Below are positions 1 to 5,436 of a DNA stretch of 9,545 nt, piece after piece. Source of the stretch: Candidatus Nesterenkonia stercoripullorum (lineage in GTDB: Bacteria > Actinomycetota > Actinomycetes > Actinomycetales > Micrococcaceae); the NCBI GenBank assembly GCA_019114115.1, contig DXGD01000156.1:1-9545 (forward strand), written 5' to 3'. Numbering within the stretch: the stretch's first letter is position 1; every line of letters starts with the position of its first letter. Position numbers and translations under genes: made by a program. The notes under the pieces are model-generated. The model was not told the DNA's origin. It made no database searches and saw only the letters and a list, made by a program, of their open reading frames with translations.

Positions 1-252
1 ACGGTCGCGCAGCGCCTCAGGCTGCTCGGCGACGGTCCAGTCTGCCTCGCGCACAGACGCCTGTGTCTCTGCGGGGAAGTCCAGTGTGCCGCTCTCAGCG
101 GCTTGCTGCTGCGCCTGCTTGCGCGCGGAGAGCACTTCCTGCCGCGTATCGGCGAAGCGCCGGTGCAGTTCTTCGACGAAAGCCAGCGCTTCCGGGGTGA
201 GAATGGTCTCAGAACCCGCGACCTCGTATGGCTGGGTGACCTCAACGCTCAT
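1..252 (-). CDS. aceB: Malate synthase A, N-terminal part (gene runs off the left edge)
   Basis: Malate synthase condenses glyoxylate with acetyl-CoA to malate. Only the first 84 codons are present; the frame stays open to base 1. The translation begins MSVEVTQPYEVAG and then contains LTPEALAFVEELHRRF (residues 18-33), followed by a basic R-rich helix and a GTLDFPAET segment. This order is typical of the N-terminal domain of malate synthase A; the catalytic TIM barrel lies outside the window. The ATG at 252-250 is preceded by TAGGAG (266-261), 8 nt away, which supports this start. The gene is divergent from a urate-degradation operon whose pathway ends in glyoxylate, so a role in glyoxylate assimilation from purines is inferred, in addition to or instead of the classical glyoxylate shunt. 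Identification rests on a short N-terminal piece. Confidence 0.85.
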   Translation of the reverse strand, partial: MSVEVTQPYEVAGSETILTPEALAFVEELHRRFADTRQEVLSARKQAQQQAAESGTLDFPAETQASVREADWTVAEQPEALRDR

Positions 253-303
253 ATCGACCGCTCCTAACGCGTCAGGGATGAAAGAGGCGTACTATTCAGA
301 CCC

Positions 304-332
304 AGTATCCATCATGCGAAACTAGGTGTCCA
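304..332 (-). promoter_or_regulatory. Candidate promoter of aceB
   Basis: Reading the minus strand, TGGACA (332-327) is followed after exactly 17 nt by GATACT (309-304). This matches the sigma70-type -35 at 5 of 6 positions and the -10 at 4 of 6. A start around 297 would give a leader of about 45 nt that carries the TAGGAG ribosome binding site. Assigned by eye only. Confidence 0.45.
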
Positions 333-357
333 GATTGCGGACGGGCTCGCGGGACGG

Positions 358-375
358 GTCTGCCTATAGCTTGAC
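358..375. promoter_or_regulatory. Dyad overlapping the ureide-operon -35 box (candidate operator)
   Basis: The 18-bp dyad GTC-N3-CTATAG-N3-GAC is centred at 366/367; 12 of its 18 positions are symmetric. Its right edge overlaps the TTGACA -35 box (371-376), and it lies between the two divergent promoters. This is a position where a repressor could act on the ureide operon. The cognate regulator is not in the window, so the family (GntR, IclR, PucR or other) cannot be named. Confidence 0.35.
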
Positions 376-400
376 ATACGAGTGAGACGCGGGTCACAAT
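371..400 (+). promoter_or_regulatory. Candidate promoter of the uraD-uraH-uricase-lyase-allE operon
   Basis: A perfect TTGACA (371-376) is followed after 18 nt by CACAAT (395-400), which matches TATAAT at 4 of 6 positions. Transcription would start near 407, giving a leader of about 74 nt to the GTG of uraD. This is the best -35 box in the gap and it points into the operon. The position is inferred and has not been tested. Confidence 0.55.
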
Positions 401-421
401 TATTCCCGAGAGTGGAAGAAT
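399..421. promoter_or_regulatory. Inverted repeat at the predicted transcription start (candidate operator)
   Basis: ATTATTCC (399-406) and GGAAGAAT (414-421) form an inverted repeat matching at 7 of 8 positions with a 7-nt spacer. It covers the end of the -10 box and the expected +1 of the ureide operon. A second, overlapping GGAA-N6-TTCC arrangement lies at 414-427. TTCC/GGAA half-sites occur in operators of several regulator families, so this is a plausible repressor site, but with no regulator gene in view the call is tentative. Confidence 0.35.
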
Positions 422-427
422 GATTCC

Positions 428-448
428 GTATCGCGGTATCGCGGTATC
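428..448 (+). repeat. 8-bp tandem repeat GTATCGCG (2.6 copies) in the uraD leader
   Basis: Two perfect copies of GTATCGCG (428-435, 436-443) are followed by a partial copy GTATC (444-448). The repeat lies about 20-40 nt after the predicted transcription start and 32 nt before uraD. An 8-bp period is not a multiple of three and the region is non-coding. It may be a cooperative protein-binding site, or a slippage-prone repeat. Confidence 0.7.
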
Positions 449-480
449 TCTGACCTGCAAGAGAGTGAACGGAGTGCTGC

Positions 481-975
481 GTGGATGTAGCTGGCCTGAA
501 CGAAGTGCCCGCCGAGGAGGCACGGGGCCTTCTGCGGCCCTGTCTCGACGTCGAGAGGTGGATCGAGGGGCTGATCGCCGCCCGGCCGTTCGCTGATGCC
601 GCAGCGTGCCTTGAGGCCGCGCGGACAGTGGCGCACCCGCTGACTCCGCAAGAGGTCGACGACGCCCTGCGTCACCATCCCCGCATCGGCGAGAAGCCCT
701 CCGGCGATTCCGCGGAGGCCGATCATTCACGTCGCGAACAAGCGGGCCTCGGTACCATCGGAGGAACTGTAGAGGAGCAGCTGGCTGCCGGTAACGCCGA
801 GTACGAGCGGACCTTCGGCCGGGTGTTCCTCATCCGCGCAGCTGGCCGCACGCCCGAGGAGATCCTCGCTGAACTGCAGCGTCGACTCACGAACCCGCCG
901 GAGCAGGAGCTGGAAGAGACTGGTCAGCAGCTGGAAGAGATCGCCGTACTTCGACTGGAGGAGATGCTCCGATGA
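481..975 (+). CDS. uraD: OHCU decarboxylase (2-oxo-4-hydroxy-4-carboxy-5-ureidoimidazoline decarboxylase)
   Basis: The enzyme decarboxylates OHCU, the product of 5-hydroxyisourate hydrolase, to (S)-allantoin; it is the third step from urate. The 164-residue protein has the usual length of the stand-alone family. Visible landmarks are the catalytic-histidine motif HHPRIGEK (65-72), the SRREQAG segment (83-89) and the conserved FLIRAAGRTPEEIL helix start (116-129). The start is GTG at 481, with GGAG (471-474) placed 6 nt upstream; no better in-frame start is seen. It is the first gene of the operon, and its stop overlaps the uraH start by 4 bp (ATGA, 972-975), indicating coupled translation. 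The C-terminus is rich in Glu and Leu (140-163). In Bacillus the same domain is fused to urate oxidase; here it is separate. Confidence 0.9.
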   Translation: MDVAGLNEVPAEEARGLLRPCLDVERWIEGLIAARPFADAAACLEAARTVAHPLTPQEVDDALRHHPRIGEKPSGDSAEADHSRREQAGLGTIGGTVEEQLAAGNAEYERTFGRVFLIRAAGRTPEEILAELQRRLTNPPEQELEETGQQLEEIAVLRLEEMLR

Positions 976-1298
976 GCTACATCACCGCCCACGCCCTGGA
1001 CTCCACCGCAGGCACGCCTGCCAGGGGAATGCACGTCACGCTGATGACCTCGGCCGGTGAAGAGATCGCCGCCGCGGTCACGAACGACGACGGACGCGTC
1101 GGCGAGCTCGGCCCCGAAACCCTCGAGCCGGGCACCTACCGGATCGTGTTCGGCACCGGAGCGTACTTCCAAGCCGCGGGAATGGATCACTTCCACCCGT
1201 CGGTCACCATTGATTTCACCGTGAAGGCAGGGGAGAAGCACTATCACATCCCGCTGCTGCTGAGTCCGTTCGCGTACTCGACATATCGGGGAAGCTGA
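972..1298 (+). CDS. uraH: 5-hydroxyisourate hydrolase (transthyretin-related)
   Basis: Hydrolyses 5-hydroxyisourate, the unstable product of urate oxidase, to OHCU, the substrate of the upstream gene product. The 108-residue length is standard and no signal peptide is present, so a cytoplasmic homotetramer is expected. The start matches the family (ITAHALD, with His7), followed by the DGR motif (40-42), HFHP (73-76), HYHIPLLLSPF (90-100) and the diagnostic C-terminal YRGS (105-108). His7, Arg42, His92 and Ser108 would form the active site by analogy with characterised homologues. The ATG overlaps the uraD stop by 4 bp. A 91-bp gap then separates it from the uricase gene, the only loose junction in the operon. 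Confidence 0.95.
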   Translation: MSYITAHALDSTAGTPARGMHVTLMTSAGEEIAAAVTNDDGRVGELGPETLEPGTYRIVFGTGAYFQAAGMDHFHPSVTIDFTVKAGEKHYHIPLLLSPFAYSTYRGS

Positions 1299-1308
1299 TC
1301 GCATCAGC

Positions 1309-1363
1309 CCGGTGGCGCACACCGGCTATCTGTGGAGAATATCGTCGCGGTGCGCAGGCGACG
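1309..1363 (+). promoter_or_regulatory. Two successive inverted repeats in the uraH-uricase gap
   Basis: CCGGTG (1309-1314) pairs with CACCGG (1320-1325) around a 5-nt loop, and CGTCGC (1343-1348) pairs with GCGACG (1358-1363) around a 9-nt loop. The second hairpin ends 7 nt before the GGAGG of the uricase ribosome binding region. No T-run follows either one, so they are not classical terminators. They could modulate uricase translation, mark an RNA processing site, or be operators for an internal promoter. Confidence 0.35.
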
Positions 1364-1370
1364 TGCTACC

Positions 1371-1389
1371 GGAGGAAAAGGAGAAGGGC
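1371..1389 (+). promoter_or_regulatory. Strong double ribosome binding site that decides the uricase start
   Basis: GGAGG (1371-1375) is followed by AAAGGAG (1377-1383), the latter exactly 6 nt before the ATG at 1390. This is the strongest Shine-Dalgarno sequence of the operon. It argues for initiation at 1390 and against the in-frame GTG at 1312. Confidence 0.85.
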
Positions 1390-2274
1390 ATGAGCGCTGT
1401 AAGGCTGGGCACGAATCAGTACGGGAAAGCGGAGAATCGCGTCTTCCGTGTGTATCGGGACACCGATCGCCACGAGGTGCGCGACCTCAATGTCACCTCG
1501 CAGCTGTGGGGGGACTTCGAAACTGCCCACACCAAGGGCACCAATGAGACCATTGTGGCCACGGACACCCAGAAGAACACCATCTTCGCGAAGTCCAAAG
1601 AGGTCGGGATCTCCTCGCCGGAGGCCTTCCTGCTGGCACTGGCAGACCATTTCACCTCGGAGTTCTCCTGGGTCACCGGCGGCAAGTGGCAGGCCGAGGA
1701 GTACGGCTGGGCGCGCATCAACGATCACGACCACTCGTTCTACCGCTCTGCACCTGAGGTGCGCACCGCCGCGCTGACCCGCGACGGCGACGTCGACCAC
1801 CTGTTCTCCGGCTTCCACGGCCTGACGGTGCTGAAGACGACGGCGTCGGGCTTCACCGGATACCCGCGGGACAAGTACACCACCCTGCCGGAGACCGAGG
1901 ACCGGATCCTGGCCACCGATATCGCCACGCGCTGGCGCTACAACACGACGTCCCTCGACTTCGAGGCGACGTACAAGCGGGTGAAGGAGATCATCATGGA
2001 GACCTTCACCAACCACTACTCCTATGCTCTTCAGCAGACGCTGTACATCATGGGTGAAGAAGTCATCAATCAGGTGCCGGAGATCGACGAGATCCGCTTC
2101 TCCTGCCCGAATAAGCATCACTTCACCTACGATCTGGAGCGGTTCGGCCTGGAGAACCCGAACGAGGTCTTCATCGCAGCAGACCGCCCCTACGGCCTGA
2201 TCGAAGCGACTATCGTTCGCGAGGACGCCCAGGAAGCGCCTACGGCCTGGGCCGGCATCGCGGAGTTCTGCTGA
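1390..2274 (+). CDS. Urate oxidase (uricase)
   Basis: Cofactor-free urate oxidase converts urate, O2 and water to 5-hydroxyisourate and H2O2, which feeds UraH and then UraD. The chosen ATG gives 294 residues, close to the usual ~300; the reading frame is open back to 1312, but those 26 residues do not resemble the family. Active-site positions by analogy with the Aspergillus enzyme are Lys13 (in NQYGKAENR), Thr59 (in VATDTQKNT), Phe155, Arg172 (in TEDRILATD), Gln215 (in QQTLY) and Asn241/His243 (in CPNKHHF). All the expected residues are there. The conserved PYGLIEATI (268-276) lies near the C-terminus, which ends EFC with no peroxisomal SKL signal, as expected for a bacterium. The stop overlaps the next ATG by one base (TGATG). 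H2O2 release implies a need for catalase elsewhere. Confidence 0.96.
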   Translation: MSAVRLGTNQYGKAENRVFRVYRDTDRHEVRDLNVTSQLWGDFETAHTKGTNETIVATDTQKNTIFAKSKEVGISSPEAFLLALADHFTSEFSWVTGGKWQAEEYGWARINDHDHSFYRSAPEVRTAALTRDGDVDHLFSGFHGLTVLKTTASGFTGYPRDKYTTLPETEDRILATDIATRWRYNTTSLDFEATYKRVKEIIMETFTNHYSYALQQTLYIMGEEVINQVPEIDEIRFSCPNKHHFTYDLERFGLENPNEVFIAADRPYGLIEATIVREDAQEAPTAWAGIAEFC

Positions 2275-3638
2275 TGGCGACCGAGGCCGCCCTGGACGAC
2301 TCCACGCTGGCTGCGATCGATGAGCAGCTCCGCGACACCGACGCTCACCTGGGTAACGACTACCCAGGTGAGCGCGATGCGCGGCAGGCAGTTCACACCG
2401 TCTACGTCCCCGCGGACGTCTACACCCCGGATCTGCCGGCGGTGTGGGGTCAGCGGGCGTTGGACGCCGTCGGGGAGCACGGCGGGATGCTGCGGCTGGC
2501 TCAGCGCGTCGTCGAGGCCTCACGCGAGGAGCCGGGCCTGGTCCGACCCCTGGGCGTGCATGACGATGCCCCGGATGCGCAGGAGATAGAGAGCCTGGCC
2601 GCTGCGGTGACGCAGAAGCTGCGCGAGGAGCCCATCGAGGATCTGCGCATCGACTTCGAAGACGGCTTCGGCAACCGCCCGGATGAGGAAGAGGACTCAC
2701 TCGCCATCGCGGCTGCCGAGCACGTGGCGCAGACGATCGCCCAAGGCAGCTCGCCGGCATTCGTCGGCATCCGCTTCAAATGCCTCGAAGCACCGGTACG
2801 ACGCCGCGGCCTGCGTACTCTCGATCTGTTCGTGTCCACGCTGATTCGTGCGCATGGAGGAGTTCCCGAGCAGCTGGTCCTCACGCTGCCCAAGGTCAGC
2901 ACAGTGGAGCAGATCCGTGCGATGGTCACCGCGTGCCGTGCGCTGGAGCGTGCCCTCGACCTGGCAGACGGCAGCCTGCGGTTCGAAGTCCAGGTGGAGA
3001 CCCCGCAGCTGATCCTCGGTGCCGACGGCCTGATCACGATCGCTCCGGCACTCCATGCCGGCGAAGGGCGGATCACCTCCCTGCACTACGGGACCTACGA
3101 CTATTCCGCTTCGGTGGGAGTGGCAGCGGCCTACCAGGCGATGGACCACCCGGCCGCCGATTTCGCCAAGCAGCACATGCAGCTGGCCGTGGCCGGCACG
3201 GGCGTCCACCTCTCCGATGGGTCCACCAACTTGCTCCCAGTCGGCGATGCCGAGACGGTCAATGCCGCCTGGGGCCTGCATGCGGCGCTGATCCGACGTC
3301 ATCTGCAGAGCGGGATCTACCAAGGCTGGGATCTGCACCCGAGCCAGCTGCCCACACGCTTCCTGGCGACGTTCCTGTTCTTCCGCGAAGGCTTCGGAAG
3401 CGCTGCCCGGCGGCTGCGCAACTACGTCTTCAAAGAGTCCTCGGGGGTGCTGGACGAACCGGCGACGGCCAAGGCGCTGGCACGATACCTTGCCCGGGGC
3501 CTTGCGTGCGGGGCAGTGAGCGCTCAGGAGCTGAACGAGGCTACCGGCGTCGGCCCTGACGATCTGGCGCACCTTGCCCGCACCGGGTTGCTCCCCGACC
3601 ATAGTGCCCATCAGACCGAGGAGAGGAATTCACAGTGA
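2274..3638 (+). CDS. CitE/HpcH-type aldolase or lyase of the DUF6986 type, of unknown substrate
   Basis: A 454-residue protein resembling the HpcH/HpaI-CitE-malyl-CoA lyase superfamily of TIM-barrel C-C bond enzymes. Superfamily-like blocks in order: VHTVYVPAD (40-48), acidic RIDFEDGFG (125-133), GIRFK (165-169), TLPKV (204-208), EVQVETPQ with Glu242 (238-245), SLHYGTYDYSA with Asp276 (269-279) and GWDLHPSQLPTR (351-362). Glu242 and Asp276 are the expected metal ligands and an Arg near 167 the substrate anchor, so an active enzyme is likely. I recall this family mainly as a companion of actinobacterial uricase genes; no reaction is assigned to it. The gene starts 1 nt inside the uricase stop, with GGAG (2262-2265) 8 nt upstream, and overlaps allE by 4 bp. 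Inferred role: aldol chemistry on a ureide-derived C2 unit such as glyoxylate. Superfamily confidence is high; function is unknown. Confidence 0.8.
   Translation: MATEAALDDSTLAAIDEQLRDTDAHLGNDYPGERDARQAVHTVYVPADVYTPDLPAVWGQRALDAVGEHGGMLRLAQRVVEASREEPGLVRPLGVHDDAPDAQEIESLAAAVTQKLREEPIEDLRIDFEDGFGNRPDEEEDSLAIAAAEHVAQTIAQGSSPAFVGIRFKCLEAPVRRRGLRTLDLFVSTLIRAHGGVPEQLVLTLPKVSTVEQIRAMVTACRALERALDLADGSLRFEVQVETPQLILGADGLITIAPALHAGEGRITSLHYGTYDYSASVGVAAAYQAMDHPAADFAKQHMQLAVAGTGVHLSDGSTNLLPVGDAETVNAAWGLHAALIRRHLQSGIYQGWDLHPSQLPTRFLATFLFFREGFGSAARRLRNYVFKESSGVLDEPATAKALARYLARGLACGAVSAQELNEATGVGPDDLAHLARTGLLPDHSAHQTEERNSQ
2342..2374 (+). repeat. Perfect 14-bp inverted repeat (hairpin) inside the lyase gene
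   Basis: The arms at 2342-2355 (CGCTCACCTGGGTA) and 2361-2374 are exact reverse complements around a 5-nt loop (ACGAC). The hairpin covers codons 23-34 of the lyase, 68 nt after its ATG. No T-run follows, so a simple terminator is unlikely. Possible roles are mRNA stability or processing between the uricase and the distal genes, ribosome pausing, or a DNA operator. Part of the right arm encodes a YPGE stretch that seems conserved, which limits but does not explain the symmetry. Confidence 0.75.
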
Positions 3639-4462
3639 CAACGGCTGAATCATCCAGGACCTACTACGCGCCGCACGGAGGCCACCCTCCGCAGACGGAC
3701 CTGCTGACCGACCGTGCGGTAGTGACGCAGGCCTACACGGTGATCCCCCGCGGGGTGCTGCGTGACATCGTCACCACGGTGCTGCCGGAATGGACCCAGA
3801 CGCGGGCATGGGTGCTGAACCGCCCTGTCTCCGGCGGTGCGGTGACCTTCTCGCAGACCATCTTGGAGGTCGCCCCGGGCGGCGGATCGGATGCTCCCGA
3901 GCCGCAGGCCGAGGTGGAAGGCTTCCTGTTCCTGATGGAGGGCCAGGTGAAGGTGACTATCGACGGCGACGTTCATGAGCTCTCGCCCGGTGGCTTCGCT
4001 TTCGTTCCCGCGGGCACCAGCTGGTCCCTTCGGGCCGAAGGGGACTCTGCGGCACGGTTCCACTGGCTGCGCAAGCGGTACCAGCCCTGGTCGGGCCCGG
4101 CGCCGAAGCCAGTGGTCGGCCACGAGCAAGACATCGAGGCCAGCCCGATGCCAGGCACTGAAGGGCGCTGGCGCACGACGCGGACCCTGGATCCGCAGGA
4201 TCACTCCTTCGACATGCACGTCAACATCGTGACGTTCGAGCCCGGTGCCGTCATCCCGTTCGCCGAGACCCATGAGATGGAGCATGGTCTCTACGTCCTC
4301 GAGGGCAAGGCCGTCTATCGTCTCAATGAGGACTGGGTCGAGGTGCAGGAAGGTGACTACATGTCCCTTCGTGCCTTCTGCCCGCAGGCCTGTTACGCCG
4401 GGGGGCCCGGTCCCTTCCGGTACCTGCTGTACAAGGACGTCAACCGGCAAGTCCAGCTCTGA
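3635..4462 (+). CDS. allE: (S)-ureidoglycine aminohydrolase (bicupin)
   Basis: Releases ammonia from (S)-ureidoglycine, the product of allantoate amidohydrolase, to give (S)-ureidoglycolate. The 275-residue length suits a two-cupin protein. The N-terminal cupin includes EGFLFLMEGQVKVTIDG (95-111) and PGGFAFVPAG (118-127). The C-terminal cupin carries the Mn ligands Glu211, His213 and His217 in ETHEMEHGLYVLEG and Gln251 in FCPQACYAG, equivalent to the E-H-H-Q set of the Arabidopsis enzyme; YLLYKDVNR (263-271) closes the fold. The start is GTG, overlapping the lyase stop as GTGA (3635-3638), with AGAGGA (3622-3627) 7 nt upstream. It is the last gene of the operon and is followed by a hairpin. 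Its presence implies the allantoate amidohydrolase (AllC) route, not allantoicase, though AllB and AllC must lie elsewhere. Confidence 0.93.
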   Translation: MTTAESSRTYYAPHGGHPPQTDLLTDRAVVTQAYTVIPRGVLRDIVTTVLPEWTQTRAWVLNRPVSGGAVTFSQTILEVAPGGGSDAPEPQAEVEGFLFLMEGQVKVTIDGDVHELSPGGFAFVPAGTSWSLRAEGDSAARFHWLRKRYQPWSGPAPKPVVGHEQDIEASPMPGTEGRWRTTRTLDPQDHSFDMHVNIVTFEPGAVIPFAETHEMEHGLYVLEGKAVYRLNEDWVEVQEGDYMSLRAFCPQACYAGGPGPFRYLLYKDVNRQVQL

Positions 4463-4470
4463 CCCTGTGA

Positions 4471-4523
4471 CGCCGCTCAGGGAGGGCTTCGTGGTGTCCC
4501 ATTCGCGAAGTCCTCCCTCGGCG
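4471..4523. terminator. Bidirectional hairpin between convergent allE and nei
   Basis: Bases 4479-4491 pair with 4506-4518, giving 13 bp with one G-U (AGGGAGGGCTTCG against CGAAGTCCTCCCT). After a 3-nt bulge (4476-4478), CGCCG (4471-4475) pairs with CGGCG (4519-4523). The loop is 14 nt. The structure exactly fills the space between the allE stop (4462) and the nei stop (4525). It has no U-tract, which is common for intrinsic terminators in high-GC actinobacteria. It could serve both directions. Confidence 0.7.
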
Positions 4524-4524
4524 C

Positions 4525-5436
4525 TCAGGGCTGCGGTGCGGGCTGGCAGGAAGGGCAGTAGTAGATGACCCTGTCCTGCACAGCTCGCCGCCGCAGATCC
4601 TCCTCGCCCAGCTCCGCGCGCACGATCCGGGTGCGGCAGCGCAGGCAGGCCTGCCCGCGACGGCCGTAGACCCAGTAGTCGGGCGTGCTTCCAGCCGTCC
4701 CGGTCGTACGACGACGCGTTCGCAGGGAGTTGACCGACAGCAGGCGCCGGGCCAGATCCAGGATCCGATTCAGCGTGACGCCCGGCTGGTCCGACGGCGG
4801 CCCGTCCGGTCCCGCTGCCTGCGTTCTGTCCGGCGTCCCGTCGGGGCTCCCCTCGAGCTCGCCCACCAGCACAGCGGGATGCACCCGGGCCAGGAAGCAG
4901 ATCTCACTTCGAAAGACGTTGCCGATTCCGGCGAGATTGCGCTGATCCAGCAAGGCCACTCCGATGCTGCGCCGCTGATCGTGCAGGAGCCGGCGTCGTG
5001 CTTCTTCGGCGTCCCAATCCGGGCCCAAGAGGTCCGGACCCAGATAGCTCAGGGCCGCTGCCTCCTCAGCCCGCGGCAGCACATGCAATTCGCCGAGCGA
5101 GAAGCCCACTGCCTGCTGATCCTCCGTGGTGAGAATGCAGCGGGCCGTATGGGCCGGGCGGCGCCAGCGTGGGAATCGGCCCGCTTGCTCACCCTCCTGC
5201 GCGCCCCTGGCGTAGACGTGCCAGGTTCCTTCCATGCGCAGATGGGATTGAATGCTCAGCTGCCCCACGCGCATCAGAAGGTGCTTGCCGCGGGCCACCA
5301 CCGACTCCACCGGTTCCCCTGACAGATCCAGTGTGGCGTAGTCAGGCACACGGAAGTCACTGCTGACGAGCAGCTTGCCGACCAGGGCCGTGCTCAGCGC
5401 GGCCGCCTGGCGGTAGACAGTATCGCCCTCAGGCAT
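4525..5436 (-). CDS. nei: Nei/Fpg-family DNA glycosylase/AP lyase (endonuclease VIII-like)
   Basis: Base-excision repair enzyme that removes oxidised bases and cleaves the abasic site by beta/delta elimination. The start MPEGDTVYR supplies the N-terminal Pro nucleophile and Glu after Met removal; this fixes the ATG at 5436-5434, although the frame is open to 5598. MPEGDT is typical of Nei, not MutM. Other landmarks: Lys51 in ARGKHLLMR, SHLRMEG (64-70), the helix-two-turn-helix region LLDQRNLAGIGNVFRSEICF (162-181, with Asn173), and a zinc finger with Cys264, Cys267, Cys294 and Cys297. The protein has 303 residues, somewhat long, because of a Gly/Pro/Asp-rich stretch at about 196-218 that looks disordered. 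The first 8 nt of the gene overlap the end of the upstream SCP2-like gene. The exact subfamily (Nei1 or Nei2) is not settled. Confidence 0.9.
   Translation of the reverse strand: MPEGDTVYRQAAALSTALVGKLLVSSDFRVPDYATLDLSGEPVESVVARGKHLLMRVGQLSIQSHLRMEGTWHVYARGAQEGEQAGRFPRWRRPAHTARCILTTEDQQAVGFSLGELHVLPRAEEAAALSYLGPDLLGPDWDAEEARRRLLHDQRRSIGVALLDQRNLAGIGNVFRSEICFLARVHPAVLVGELEGSPDGTPDRTQAAGPDGPPSDQPGVTLNRILDLARRLLSVNSLRTRRRTTGTAGSTPDYWVYGRRGQACLRCRTRIVRAELGEEDLRRRAVQDRVIYYCPSCQPAPQP

Noticed and set aside
86..325. A 79-codon plus-strand frame over the left edge
   Set aside because: Cys/Ser-rich translation with no motif, opposite the clear N-terminus of malate synthase; a shadow.
428..448. The GTATCGCG repeat as a CRISPR-like or iteron array
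   Set aside because: Units are only 8 bp, directly abutting with no spacers, and fewer than three copies; no cas or replication gene is nearby.
1312..1389. Upstream GTG start for uricase, adding 26 residues
   Set aside because: The added residues do not resemble uricase, and a strong AAAGGAG sits 6 nt before the ATG at 1390.
1366..2760. A 464-codon open frame on the minus strand opposite uricase and the lyase gene
   Set aside because: Arg/Pro-rich composition without any recognisable motif. It lies opposite two well-identified genes and is a codon-bias shadow common in high-GC DNA.
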